Shown: positions 24,612 through 33,100, counted from the first letter of the stretch. The stretch is DNA of 39,261 bases from Allobosea sp. ASV33 (GCF_016428755.1 NZ_JAELTI010000047.1:1-39261); one strand, 5' to 3'. A program made the numbers and translations. The notes: generated from the sequence alone by a model not told the origin.

Positions 24612-25499
24612 ATGAATCCCTCCTTCGAGCAGCTCGAGGCCTTCGTTGCGGCGGCCGAGCAGGGCTCCTTCTCTGCGGCGGGCCGCACGCTGCGCAAGGC
24701 GCAGTCTGCGGTGAGCACGCAGGTCGCCAATCTGGAGGAAGATCTGGGCGTCGCGCTGTTCAGCCGGGCCGGGCGCAATCCCGTGCTGACGGCGGCGGGC
24801 GAGCGGCTGCTGCGCGAGGCGAAGGTGATCCTGGATCGCCGTGCGCATCTGATCGGCGTCGCCAGCAGCTTCGAGAGCCATGTCGAGACGCGGCTCGTCG
24901 TCGCCATCGACGAGCTCTACCCGGAGCATCTGCTCGGCGCGCTCTTCGCCGATTTCGCGCGGCATTTTCCGCATGTCGAGCTGGAGCTGCTGTTCCCGCT
25001 GATGGAGGATGTCAGCCAGCTCGTGTTGGCGGGGCAGGCCGATATCGGGGTGATGTGGCGCCAGGAAGTGCTGCCGCCGGAGCTCGGGTTCCAGACGGTC
25101 GGCTGGGTGCCGATCAAGCTCGTCTGCGGCAAGGGCCATCCGCTCGCCGGCACGCGCGTGGACTGGGAAGACTTGAAGCGCCATCGCCAGATCCTCGTAG
25201 CGGCGCGCGGCGACGGGCCGGAAAAGCAGCGCCTGCGCGTCGCTGCCGAGGTCTGGTGGGTCGAGAGCCACTGGGTGATCCTGCAACTGGTCAAGCAGGG
25301 CATCGGCTGGGCCTTCGTCTCCGGCTATGTCATCGCGAATTCGCCAGTGACTGCCGATCTCGTGACGCCGGACCTGCAGTTCGACGATTTCGACCTGCCG
25401 GTGGCGCTGGAGATGGTCTGGCATAAGCAGCGCCCTTGCGGCCCGGCAGCGCATTGGCTGCGCGCGCGCTTCGCGGCGGCACGCATCGGGGTGGCCTGA
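24612..25499 (+). CDS. LysR-family transcriptional regulator (next to PACE transporter gene)
   Basis: 295 residues, standard LysR length. The N-terminal winged helix-turn-helix (about 1-60) has FEQLEAFVAAAEQGSFSAAG and QSAVSTQVANLEEDLGVALF; the C-terminal half is the periplasmic-binding-like effector domain, with LVLAGQADIGVMW. The ATG at 24612 gives the canonical LysR N-terminus, but no Shine-Dalgarno is visible (the upstream bases form the ATCTG/CAGAT dyad), so a leaderless or weakly initiated message is possible. By the AceR-AceI precedent, it probably controls the divergent efflux gene in response to its substrate. Confidence 0.9.
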   Translation: MNPSFEQLEAFVAAAEQGSFSAAGRTLRKAQSAVSTQVANLEEDLGVALFSRAGRNPVLTAAGERLLREAKVILDRRAHLIGVASSFESHVETRLVVAIDELYPEHLLGALFADFARHFPHVELELLFPLMEDVSQLVLAGQADIGVMWRQEVLPPELGFQTVGWVPIKLVCGKGHPLAGTRVDWEDLKRHRQILVAARGDGPEKQRLRVAAEVWWVESHWVILQLVKQGIGWAFVSGYVIANSPVTADLVTPDLQFDDFDLPVALEMVWHKQRPCGPAAHWLRARFAAARIGVA

Positions 25500-25745
25500 G
25501 CATCCCCGGAGCCGCCTTCTCCAGCATTTTGGAGAGCCGCGCCGGCACTCCATAGGTCTGTTTCCGGAATTAAATTACATCTTGGTAGCCTCGGCATGAG
25601 AAGTCGTCGGGCTCACTTCGCAGGATAAGGCGGTTTTTACGCCGCTTTGGCCAAATCGCGATTGCGCCCCAACTCCCGATAAGATAAGAAATTCGTAATA
25701 AAATTTCATAACGCCGCGAATGGCGGCTTCTACCGGGGAGTGATC
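25500..25745 (+). promoter_or_regulatory. Intergenic control region upstream of a family-5 binding-protein operon
   Basis: 246 bases without a gene. Near the LysR end TCTCCA (25518-25523) and TGGAGA (25530-25535) form a 6-base stem, a weak terminator candidate. A second hairpin, about 25627-25648, pairs AAGGCGG with CCGCTTT around a T-rich loop. The AT-rich stretch 25681-25710 holds the inverted repeat GAAATT (25688-25693) and AATTTC (25702-25707), a possible RpiR operator. GCCGC/GCGGC (25713-25727) is a leader hairpin just ahead of GGGGAG, the ribosome site at 25735-25739. Confidence 0.45.
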
Positions 25746-27311
25746 ATGCAGAACGATGTCCTGTCTCGTGGCGGTCTGACGCGCCGTGGTCTGGGCGGCC
25801 TTGCCGCCGGCCTCGCGGCCTCGACGATGCTTGCCCCGGTATCGGCTCTGGCGCAGAGCGTTTCGAGCGCGAACCTCGCCATGGTCGGAGAACCGCAGTC
25901 GCTCGATCCGATGGCTTCGACCGCCGATCTCGTCGGCACGATCATGCAGCATGTCTACGAGCCGCTGTTCACCTTCGACGCCAACTGGGCGATCCGGCCG
26001 ATGCTGGCGGCGGCGCAGCCGGCCGTCTCGGCCGACGGCAAGACCTATGCGATCGAACTGCGCAAGGGCGTGAAACTCCATAACGGCCGCGAGCTCGATG
26101 CCGAGGACGTGGTCGCCTCGCTGAAGCGCTGGCTCGACATGACGCCGCGCGGCAAGGGCCTCGCCAAGAGCATCGCCAGCCTGACTGCCAAGGGGCCGAC
26201 GAGCGTCGAGATCGTACTCGGCAAGGTCGAGCCGGCGCTGCTGGCGCATCTCGCCCTGCCGTCGGGCTTCGCCGCGATCATGGCGAAGGAATCGATCGCC
26301 AACCCGCTCACCGAATTCGTCGGCACCGGTCCCTACAAGTTCCGCGAGCGCAAGCCCGACCAGTTCGTCGTCCTCGTCAAGCACGATGGTTATGCCTCGC
26401 GCAGCGAGCCGGCCTCCGGCTATGCCGGCAAGCGCGAGGCCAAGATCGACGAATTGCGCTTCATCCCGGTGCCGAACGCCAATACCCGCGTCGAGGGCGT
26501 GATCGCCGGCCAATACCAGTTCTCCGACCAGCTCCCGGTCGAGGCCTTCAAGAAGCTCTCCGGCGCCAGCGCGGCGCGGGCGGTGCTGACCATGCCCTTC
26601 GGCTTCCCCTATTTCCCGACCAACACCAAGCAGGGGCCGATGGCCGATGTGAAGGTCCGTCAGGCCTTCCAGATGGCGCTCGACCTCGAAGAGGTGCTGA
26701 TGGCCGGCTTCGGCGATCCGAAGTTCTTCGCGCTGGCGCCCGAGCATTTCCCGAAGGGTTCGCCGTTCTTCTCGGAAGCCGGCAAGGACAAGTACAGCAA
26801 GGCCGATGCCGCCGGCGCCAAGAAGCTGCTTGCGGAGGCCAAGTATGACGGTACGCCGATCCGCATCCTGAACTCGAAGCAGTACGACTTCCATCACCGC
26901 ATGGCGCTGGTGATGGCCGAGCAGATGAAGGCGGCTGGCTTCAAGGTGCAGCTCGACGTGGTCGACTGGGCGACGCTGATCCAGCGCCGCGGCGACGCCG
27001 CGCTCTGGGACATCTACATCACCCATTCGGCCTTCCTGCCCGAGCCGATGCTCTCGCCGCCGCAGCTCGGCGACGGTGCGCCCGGCTGGTGGTCGAGCCC
27101 GGCCAAGGACGCGGCGCTCGCCGCCTTCAATGCCGAGCCCGATCCGTCCAAGCGCGGCGCGCTCTGGGCCAAGGTCCAGCAGGTCGTCTATGACGAGGTG
27201 CCCTATATCCGCGCCGGCAATTTCGCCGCGCTTTCCGGCGCCTCGGCCAAGATGAAGGATTTCGCGGCGATGCCGTGGCCGTCCTTCTGGAACGTCGAAC
27301 TGGGCAAGTGA
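25746..27311 (+). CDS. ABC transporter substrate-binding protein, family 5
   Basis: 521 residues from the ATG at 25746, six bases after GGGGAG; a GTG two codons earlier is possible. The signal region LTRRGLGGLAAG...ALAQ has a twin-arginine, so Tat export is likely. Family 5 blocks include GEPQSLDPMAS, a KTYAIELRKGVKLHNG segment and LDAEDVVASLKRW. With the two permeases that follow it makes an oligopeptide-type importer, which here lacks its own ATPases. An RpiR/SIS regulator gene ends this cluster, hinting at a ligand whose metabolism yields a phosphorylated sugar or amino sugar; that is inference only. Confidence 0.9.
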   Translation: MQNDVLSRGGLTRRGLGGLAAGLAASTMLAPVSALAQSVSSANLAMVGEPQSLDPMASTADLVGTIMQHVYEPLFTFDANWAIRPMLAAAQPAVSADGKTYAIELRKGVKLHNGRELDAEDVVASLKRWLDMTPRGKGLAKSIASLTAKGPTSVEIVLGKVEPALLAHLALPSGFAAIMAKESIANPLTEFVGTGPYKFRERKPDQFVVLVKHDGYASRSEPASGYAGKREAKIDELRFIPVPNANTRVEGVIAGQYQFSDQLPVEAFKKLSGASAARAVLTMPFGFPYFPTNTKQGPMADVKVRQAFQMALDLEEVLMAGFGDPKFFALAPEHFPKGSPFFSEAGKDKYSKADAAGAKKLLAEAKYDGTPIRILNSKQYDFHHRMALVMAEQMKAAGFKVQLDVVDWATLIQRRGDAALWDIYITHSAFLPEPMLSPPQLGDGAPGWWSSPAKDAALAAFNAEPDPSKRGALWAKVQQVVYDEVPYIRAGNFAALSGASAKMKDFAAMPWPSFWNVELGK

Positions 27312-27345
27312 TTCCGCGGGATCACCGTCGCATCTGACGTCTCTC

Positions 27346-27367
27346 CGGCGCGGTCACGCCCGCGCCG
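27346..27367 (+). other. GC hairpin between binding-protein and permease genes
   Basis: CGGCGCGG (27346-27353) and CCGCGCCG (27360-27367) form a perfect 8-base stem with a 6-base loop, followed by TTTCT. It sits in the 103-base gap after the binding-protein stop and before the DppB-type permease. It may act as a partial terminator or as a 3' stabiliser that raises binding-protein levels. Confidence 0.6.
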
Positions 27368-27414
27368 TTTCTCCATTCCCGAAACGCCTGCCTCCAGCCA
27401 ACGGAGCGTATCCG

Positions 27415-28356
27415 ATGCTTGCGCATCTCGGACGCCGGTTCGCCGGCCTGCTGCTCGTGCTTTTCATCGTCGCCGCAATGGTCTTCTTCCTGACGCGGCT
27501 GGCCCCCGGCGACCCGGCCGCGCTGATGCTCGGCGACCAGGCCACGGCCGAGGACATCGCCAAGCTGCGCACCGCCTACGGGCTCGACAAGCCATTGGTG
27601 GTGCAGTTCGTGCTCTGGCTGAAGGAGGTCGCGAGCGGCAATCTCGGCCATTCGATCTTCCTGCAGCGTCCGGTGACGCAAGCCCTGCTCGAACGGGCCG
27701 AGCCGACCTTCTTCCTGGCGCTGTTCTCTCTGGCGATCGCGACTGCGATCGGCGTGCCCGCCGGCATCGCCTCGGCGGTCTGGCGCGGGCGCCCGATCGA
27801 CCAGGCGGTCAGCGGGCTTGCGATGCTCGCGGCGAATATCCCGAGTTTCTGGCTTGGGCTGCTCTTCATCCAGCTCTTCGCAGTCAAGCTCGGCTGGTTC
27901 CCGGTCGCCGGCTACGGCGCGCCGGAGGCCGGCCTTGCCGAGCGGCTCCAGCACCTGCTGCTGCCTTCCGCCGTGCTCGGTGTGGTCAATTCGGCGCTGA
28001 TCACGCGCTTCACCCGCGCCAGCATGCTCGACATCCTCAGTGCCGATTTCCTGCGCACGGCGCGGGCCAAGGGTCTGTCCGAGCGGCGGGTGCTGCTGGA
28101 GCATGCCTTCCGCAACATCCTCGTGCCCGTCATCACCGTGCTCGGCCTGACGCTGGCGCTGCTGATCGGCGGCGCAATCGTCACCGAGACGGTGTTCGGC
28201 CTGCCCGGCATCGGCAATCTCGTGGTCTCCGCCGTGCTGCGGCGCGACTATCCGGTGATCCAGGGCGCGCTGCTCGCAGTCGCCGCGATCTATGTCCTGA
28301 TCAATCTTCTCATCGACCTGATCTACACGCTGGTCGATCCGCGCGTCCGTTACTGA
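27415..28356 (+). CDS. ABC transporter permease, DppB type
   Basis: 313 residues, six-helix permease. The N-terminal helix FAGLLLVLFIVAAMVFFLTR is followed by APGDPAALMLGD and LRTAYGLDKPLVVQF, standard for DppB. The coupling loop reads DFLRTARAKGLSERR. GGAG eight bases before the ATG is the ribosome site. It is followed after 10 bases by the DppC-type partner. Together they form the channel for the ligand bound by the protein encoded at 25746. Confidence 0.92.
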   Translation: MLAHLGRRFAGLLLVLFIVAAMVFFLTRLAPGDPAALMLGDQATAEDIAKLRTAYGLDKPLVVQFVLWLKEVASGNLGHSIFLQRPVTQALLERAEPTFFLALFSLAIATAIGVPAGIASAVWRGRPIDQAVSGLAMLAANIPSFWLGLLFIQLFAVKLGWFPVAGYGAPEAGLAERLQHLLLPSAVLGVVNSALITRFTRASMLDILSADFLRTARAKGLSERRVLLEHAFRNILVPVITVLGLTLALLIGGAIVTETVFGLPGIGNLVVSAVLRRDYPVIQGALLAVAAIYVLINLLIDLIYTLVDPRVRY

Positions 28357-28366
28357 GGGGGCGACG

Positions 28367-29212
28367 ATGAGCTCACCTGTCCTCGCCTTCTGCCGCAGCC
28401 TGTTCCGGCGCAAGCTGGTGCTCGTCGCGGCCCTCGTGCTGCTGATCGCCTTCGTGCTCGCGGTGTTCGCGCCCTGGCTTTCGCCCTTCGACCCCGGCGC
28501 GATGCGCGTGGTCCGGCGCCTGCGCCCGCCGAGCGAAGTCAACTGGTTCGGCACCGACGAGCTCGGCCGCGACATCTTCTCGCGGGTGGTCTGGGGCGCG
28601 CGCGCCTCGCTCGGCATCGGCTTTTCGGTGGTCGTGATCTCGGTCACTTTGGGCGCGGCGCTGGGACTTGTGGCCGGTTATTTCAAGCGGCTGGACGGGC
28701 CGATCATGCGGCTGGTCGACGCGCTGATGTCGCTGCCCGACATCCTGCTGGCGATCTTCCTCGTCGCGGTGCTCGGCGCCTCGGCCGGTAATGTCGTGCT
28801 GGCGCTGTCGATCGTCTACACGCCGCGCGTGGTCCGCGTCATCCGCGCCTCGACACTGGTGGTGCGCGAGATGCCCTTCGTCGAATCCGCCCGCTCGATC
28901 GGCGCCTCGACGGCGCGCATCCTGTCGATCCATCTCCTGCCCAATATCGCCTCGCCGGTGCTGGTCCAGGCAACCTTCATCTTCGCCTATGCGGTTCTTG
29001 CCGAGGCCGGGCTTTCCTTCCTTGGCGCGGGCGTGCCGCCGGAGGTGCCGACCTGGGGCACGATGATCGCGTCCGGCCAGCAATTCGCGGATGACGCCTT
29101 CTGGCTCGTCGCCTTTCCGGGCCTGGCCATCGTGTTCGTGGCCCTCTCGCTGCAGATTGTCGGTGATGGCTTGCGCGACATGCTGGACCCGCGGCTCAGA
29201 AAGGCGCTGTGA
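28367..29212 (+). CDS. ABC transporter permease, DppC type
   Basis: 281 residues. The diagnostic segment FGTDELGRDIFSRVVWG is near residues 59-75, with LSLPDILLA-like and LPNIASPVLVQATF stretches in the second half. The coupling loop is FVESARSIGASTARI. GAGGGGG just after the previous stop is a strong ribosome site. No ATPase follows: 78 bases later comes the RpiR-type regulator on the same strand, possibly in the same transcript. Confidence 0.92.
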   Translation: MSSPVLAFCRSLFRRKLVLVAALVLLIAFVLAVFAPWLSPFDPGAMRVVRRLRPPSEVNWFGTDELGRDIFSRVVWGARASLGIGFSVVVISVTLGAALGLVAGYFKRLDGPIMRLVDALMSLPDILLAIFLVAVLGASAGNVVLALSIVYTPRVVRVIRASTLVVREMPFVESARSIGASTARILSIHLLPNIASPVLVQATFIFAYAVLAEAGLSFLGAGVPPEVPTWGTMIASGQQFADDAFWLVAFPGLAIVFVALSLQIVGDGLRDMLDPRLRKAL

Positions 29213-29290
29213 TGGCCATCGGGCCGCAACACCACCCGCAGCCCGGCCCCGGCCGGCCTGCATGATCGTCTCCAACCGAAGGCTTGCGGC

Positions 29291-30277
29291 ATGACGCGCG
29301 CATCCGAAGCCACCGACACCATCGGCCGGGTTGCCGGGGCCGAGGAAACGGTCGGCGCATCCGATATCCTCAGCGCGATCCGGGCCGGGCTCGAAACGAT
29401 GTCCGAGAGCCAGCGGCGCGTCGGGCGGCTGATCCTCGACGATCCGGACTGGGCGGTGAAGGCCAATGTCGAGGATATCGCGGCCCGGGCCGGGGTCAGC
29501 GCCCCGACCATCGTGCGCTTCGCCCGTGCCGCCGGCTGCGAGGGCCTGCGGGATCTCAAGCTGAAACTGGCCGGCGCGCTGGCGCTGGGCGCGCCGTTCC
29601 TGCACCGCTCGGTGCATGTCGGCGAGACCGCCGGCGATGTCGTGCGCAACGTCACGGGCAGCGTGACCACCGTCATCGCCGAATGGCAGCGTCGGCTCGA
29701 CCCGGCCGAGCTCGACCGGGCGGCGGCAGCGATCAAGCGGGCGCGCCGGATCGACTGCCTCGGCACCGGCGCGACCTCGCATTTCCTGGCGCAGGACCTG
29801 CAGGCACGGCTCTTCCGCCTCGGCCTGACCGCGAACGCCTTCTCGGACGCACATTTCCAGCTCGTCGCGGCAGCGACGCTGACCTCGGCCGATGTGCTCG
29901 TCGCGATCTCCTTCGTCGGGCGGATGCCGGCGCTGTTGCGCGCCGTCGAGGTCGGGCGGGAGCGGGGCGCGACCGTGATCGTCCTGACGCAGACGGGGAC
30001 GCCGCTCGCCGAGCTCGGGCATATCGTGCTGCCGATCGACGTGCCGCGCGACGCGACCATGCTGGTCGGGACCGACGCCTATATCGTGCAGCTCATCGCG
30101 ATCGAGGTGCTGATGATCCTCGTTGGCCTGCGACAGGGGCCCGGGCTGATCGCGCGGATGAACGATCTCCAGCACGTTCTCAACACCTATGGTGTCGATC
30201 GCGAGGATCCGTCCGTGCTGCATTCGGGCTGGCGGCAGATGCTGGAGCCTGCGGACGGCACGCCCGATACCGAGTGA
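29291..30277 (+). CDS. MurR/RpiR-family transcriptional regulator with SIS domain
   Basis: 328 residues. An N-terminal helix-turn-helix of the RpiR type (about 40-100: VEDIAARAGVSAPTIVRFARAAG) is followed by a sugar-isomerase (SIS) domain (about 135-275: RIDCLGTGATSHFLAQDL, VLVAISFVGRMPALLRAVE, VIVLTQTGTPLAEL). SIS domains of this family sense phosphosugars. GAAGG lies 8 bases before the ATG. It is downstream of, and on the same strand as, the ATPase-less importer, and convergent with another RpiR-type gene. It may repress the operon at 25746, where a GAAATT/AATTTC dyad occurs. Confidence 0.9.
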   Translation: MTRASEATDTIGRVAGAEETVGASDILSAIRAGLETMSESQRRVGRLILDDPDWAVKANVEDIAARAGVSAPTIVRFARAAGCEGLRDLKLKLAGALALGAPFLHRSVHVGETAGDVVRNVTGSVTTVIAEWQRRLDPAELDRAAAAIKRARRIDCLGTGATSHFLAQDLQARLFRLGLTANAFSDAHFQLVAAATLTSADVLVAISFVGRMPALLRAVEVGRERGATVIVLTQTGTPLAELGHIVLPIDVPRDATMLVGTDAYIVQLIAIEVLMILVGLRQGPGLIARMNDLQHVLNTYGVDREDPSVLHSGWRQMLEPADGTPDTE

Positions 30278-30278
30278 C

Positions 30279-30293
30279 GCCGGTGCTGCCGGC
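30279..30293. other. Short hairpin between the two convergent RpiR genes
   Basis: GCCGG (30279-30283) and CCGGC (30289-30293) form a 5-base stem with a TGCTG loop in the 15-base gap between the two stop codons. It is a weak candidate for a shared 3' signal; no T tract is present. Confidence 0.3.
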
Positions 30294-31165
30294 TATTGGT
30301 GGAAGGTCCAGAGCAGGCTTTCGCTGAGCTCCTTGAGGGCTTCGACCGCGTCGGGCCGTTCGCGCGCGATCGCCGCGATGAGCGCATCGGCAAGCGCGAA
30401 GACCGCGGTCGGCGAGTTCGGCAACAATCGGCTGCGGGCGGGCGCGAACAGGGTGACGTCGGCAATCGGAGCGAGTGGCGAAGTCGGGCTGTCCGTCAGG
30501 GTGAGCAGCGCCGCGCCGCGCTTCTTGGCGAAACTGGCGAGATCCAGCGTGGCGCGGGAATAACGCGGTACCGAGATCGCGACGACGAGATCGTCCGGCC
30601 GCGCCGACATCATGTGCCGGATGGCGCGTTCCGGGCCGGTGCGCGATGACGCGAAGATCACGTCGGCATCGAGATAGAGCGCTAGCCCGTCTTCCAGGAA
30701 GGAGGCGACATGGTGGCTGGCGCCGGAAGCCGCGATGAAGACGCGCGGCGCCTTCAGCAGCAATGCGACGGCCTTGGTCACGGAGGCTTCATCGAGACCG
30801 TCGCGGGCGGCCTGGAGATTGGCGTTCTGGTCGGCGAGCGCGGCGGTGAAGGTCGCGAAGGTCGAGCCCGCGGCTGAGCGGGCGCCGGCAAAGCTGTCGA
30901 CCGGGTCATGGGCGAATTTCAGGGCGGCGGAGAGCGCACCGCGGAACTCGCCGTAACCGCCATAACCCAACGCCCTGACGAAGCGCGTCACGGTCGCGTT
31001 GGAGGTGCCGCTGCCCTCGGCCAACCCCTCGATCGTCATGGTCGCCACGTCGAGCGGGTGTTGCAGCACGAAATCGGCGGCGCGGCGGTGGCCACTGCTC
31101 AGCGACGGGTAGACCTGCGCGATCCGGTTGGAGAGATCCGTCGTCGGCTTCAGGCCCTGTGACAT
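30293..31165 (-). CDS. MurR/RpiR-family transcriptional regulator with SIS domain
   Basis: 290 residues. The RpiR helix-turn-helix (about 35-80) contains TIEGLAEGSGTSNATVTRFVRALGY without its neighbours' extra N-terminus; the SIS domain (about 125-255) contains VFIAASGASHHVASFLEDG, DDLVVAISVPRYSRATLDLA and ALLTLTDSPTSPLAPI. It is only distantly similar to the convergent RpiR protein, so the pair does not look like a recent duplication. It diverges from the binding-protein gene at 31262 across 96 bases with a GAAAATTTTC palindrome, so it most likely controls that operon and itself. Confidence 0.9.
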   Translation of the reverse strand: MSQGLKPTTDLSNRIAQVYPSLSSGHRRAADFVLQHPLDVATMTIEGLAEGSGTSNATVTRFVRALGYGGYGEFRGALSAALKFAHDPVDSFAGARSAAGSTFATFTAALADQNANLQAARDGLDEASVTKAVALLLKAPRVFIAASGASHHVASFLEDGLALYLDADVIFASSRTGPERAIRHMMSARPDDLVVAISVPRYSRATLDLASFAKKRGAALLTLTDSPTSPLAPIADVTLFAPARSRLLPNSPTAVFALADALIAAIARERPDAVEALKELSESLLWTFHQ

Positions 31166-31179
31166 GCGCGGCTACCCGA

Positions 31180-31220
31180 TTGACGTTCGAAAATTTTCAT
31201 GTTTGCTACTAGACGAAAAT
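31180..31220. promoter_or_regulatory. Candidate RpiR operator and -35 box in divergent gap
   Basis: The 96-base gap holds the perfect palindrome GAAAATTTTC (31189-31198). The heptamer CGAAAAT is present at 31188-31194 and again in direct orientation at 31214-31220. TTGACG (31180-31185) resembles a -35 box for the plus-strand operon, which would place the palindrome in the spacer; a convincing -10 was not found. Several RpiR-family proteins bind GAAA/TTTC dyads, so an operator role is a fair inference. GGGAG (31246-31250) is the ribosome site for the next gene. Confidence 0.5.
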
Positions 31221-31261
31221 AAAGCTGTCAAAAGCGGTTTCAATCGGGAGCGGATCCTATC

Positions 31262-32875
31262 ATGCGTAAACCCCTATTCCTCGCGGCTTTCGCGGCCGCC
31301 TGCCTTGCCGGCACAGCCGTATCCGCGCAGACGCTGCGCATCGCGCTGGCCTCGGAGCCGACGGCGGTCGATCCGCATTACCACGATCTCACCCCCAACA
31401 ATGCGCTGGCTCAGCACATCTTCGACTCGCTGGTGCGCCAGGACGAGCAGCAGAAGCTGCATCCCAGCCTCGCGGCTTCCTGGGAGAACGATGGCAAGAA
31501 CCGCTGGACCTTCAAGCTGCGCGACGGCGTGAAGTTCTCGAACGGCAAGCCCTTCACCGCCGAGGACGTGGTCTTCACCTTCTGCCGGACGCTGAAGAAC
31601 GAGACCAAGGTCTCGGATTCCTTCGCCGACGTCACCGGCAATTTCGCCGCCGTCGAAGCGCCCGATCCGCAGACGCTGGTGATCACCACCACCAATCCCG
31701 AGCCGCTGCTGCCGAACCTGCTCTCGGCGCTTCCCATCCTCTCGGCCTCCATCGTCGAGCACGGCACGATCAGCTACGATGTCGCCAAGAATTGCGGCGT
31801 CACCGGCCCCTGGCCGACGGTCAGCGGCTTCAACGACGGCACGCTCGCCATCGGGACCGGGCCCTACAAGCTCAAGTCCTATGTGCGGGGATCGGCGATC
31901 GAGCTCGAGCGCAACCCGAGCTATTGGGGCAAGGCCGAGCCCTGGGCGACGGTCCGCCTGCTGCCGGTGACCAATGCCGGCCCGCGCCTCGCAGGCCTGC
32001 TCGCCGGCGACTACGACGTGATCGAGAACCCGGCGGCGCGCGACCTCGGCCGGATCAAGGACGACAAGCGCTTCGGCCATGTCATCACCCCCTCGACCCG
32101 CGTGGTCTATTTCCAGCTCGACGTCGCCCGCGACCAGAGCCCCTTCGTCAAGTCGGAGGACGGCAAGAACCCGCTGAAGGACCTGCGTGTCCGCAAGGCG
32201 ATGTCGCTGGCCATCGACCGCGACGCCATCGTCAAGCGCATCATGGACGGCGCGGCCGAGCCGGCCTACCAGTACCTGCCGACCGGCATGTTCGGCACGC
32301 AGGCCAAGCCGGAGAAGCTGGCCTATGACCCGGCGCAGGCTAAGAAGCTGCTCGCCGAGGCCGGCTATGCCAAGGGCTTCCAGCTCACGCTCTCGACCAC
32401 CAACGACCGCTACATCAACGACAGCCAGATCACCCAGGCCGTCGCGCAGTACCTGACCCAGGTCGGCATCAAGGCCGAGGTCGATGCGATGACGCGGGCG
32501 ATCTACTTCCCGCGCCGCGCCAAGAAGGAATTCTCGGTCGCGATCGGCGGCTGGGGCTCCGGCACCGGCGAGGCGGCCTCCTTCCTGCGGCAGTGGCCGC
32601 CGACCCCGAACGAGGCCAAGACCCTCGGCGGCTCGAATTACGGCGGCTACAAGAACGACCAGTTCGACAAGGTCATCCGCGAGGCCGTCACCACGCTCGA
32701 CGACGCCAAGCGCGACCAGCTCCTGCAGGAGGCCGGCAAGCTCGTCCTCGCCGACTACGCCTTCATTCCGATCCATTTCGAGAGCGGCATCTGGGCCTTC
32801 AAGTCCGAGCTCGACGTCACGGGCCGCGCCGACCAGTACATGCTGGCGATGTCGGTGAAGCCGAAGGCGAAGTGA
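31262..32875 (+). CDS. ABC transporter substrate-binding protein, family 5 (DppA-like)
   Basis: 537 residues with a Sec signal peptide (LFLAAFAAACLAGTAVSAQ, cleavage near residue 22). The mature start TLRIALASEPTAVDPHYHD is typical of dipeptide-type binding proteins. Further blocks are LAASWENDGKNRWTFKLRDG and FSNGKPFTAEDVVFTFCRTL. Unlike the other two family 5 proteins here, it has no twin-arginine. It heads a full operon with two permeases, two ATPases and a hydrolase, although 225 bases with a hairpin and a complex palindromic element separate it from the permeases. The ligand is unknown. Confidence 0.92.
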   Translation: MRKPLFLAAFAAACLAGTAVSAQTLRIALASEPTAVDPHYHDLTPNNALAQHIFDSLVRQDEQQKLHPSLAASWENDGKNRWTFKLRDGVKFSNGKPFTAEDVVFTFCRTLKNETKVSDSFADVTGNFAAVEAPDPQTLVITTTNPEPLLPNLLSALPILSASIVEHGTISYDVAKNCGVTGPWPTVSGFNDGTLAIGTGPYKLKSYVRGSAIELERNPSYWGKAEPWATVRLLPVTNAGPRLAGLLAGDYDVIENPAARDLGRIKDDKRFGHVITPSTRVVYFQLDVARDQSPFVKSEDGKNPLKDLRVRKAMSLAIDRDAIVKRIMDGAAEPAYQYLPTGMFGTQAKPEKLAYDPAQAKKLLAEAGYAKGFQLTLSTTNDRYINDSQITQAVAQYLTQVGIKAEVDAMTRAIYFPRRAKKEFSVAIGGWGSGTGEAASFLRQWPPTPNEAKTLGGSNYGGYKNDQFDKVIREAVTTLDDAKRDQLLQEAGKLVLADYAFIPIHFESGIWAFKSELDVTGRADQYMLAMSVKPKAK

Positions 32876-32884
32876 AGTCGGAAA

Positions 32885-32916
32885 GGCTCCGATGGCTCAT
32901 GGCAGCCTTCGGAGCC
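32885..32916 (+). other. Intercistronic hairpin after the DppA-like gene
   Basis: GGCTCCGA (32885-32892) pairs with TCGGAGCC (32909-32916), and after a T/T mismatch GGCT pairs with AGCC around a CATGGC loop. It begins 9 bases after the binding-protein stop. The sequence GGGTTTCCTT follows, not a clean T tract. It probably stabilises the upstream message or acts as a partial terminator. Confidence 0.6.
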
Positions 32917-32940
32917 TGCCGGGTTTCCTTGGAAATGCGC

Positions 32941-33028
32941 GTCATCCCGGACGCAGCGAAGCGGCGTTCCGGGACCCATCGTAGGGCGTGGCGCTTGACG
33001 ATGGATCCCGGGTCAAGCCCGGGATGAC
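32941..33028. repeat. 88-base complex palindromic element with 10-base terminal inverted repeats
   Basis: The ends GTCATCCCGG (32941-32950) and CCGGGATGAC (33019-33028) are perfect inverted repeats. Inside are three hairpins: CCCGGACGC with GCGTTCCGGG (32946-32973, one bulged T), CCATCGT with ACGATGG (32976-33004) and ATCCCGGG with CCCGGGAT (33005-33025). The whole can fold like a cloverleaf on either strand. From memory, closely similar GTCATCCCGGACGC... sequences are scattered through Bosea, Methylobacterium and Bradyrhizobium intergenic DNA, so I take it as a dispersed non-autonomous element. It is unusual in lying inside an operon. Confidence 0.75.
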
Positions 33029-33100
33029 ACTCTCCGCCGTGAACGGCGAAAGAACCTCCTCTTTGTCCATCTCATCACAGAACCATCCCGGTCCGACCCC

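Noticed and set aside
28373..30223. Open frame of 616 codons on the minus strand over a DppC-type permease and an RpiR gene
   Set aside because: Shadow of two well-supported plus-strand genes with Arg/Asp/His-rich low-information sequence.
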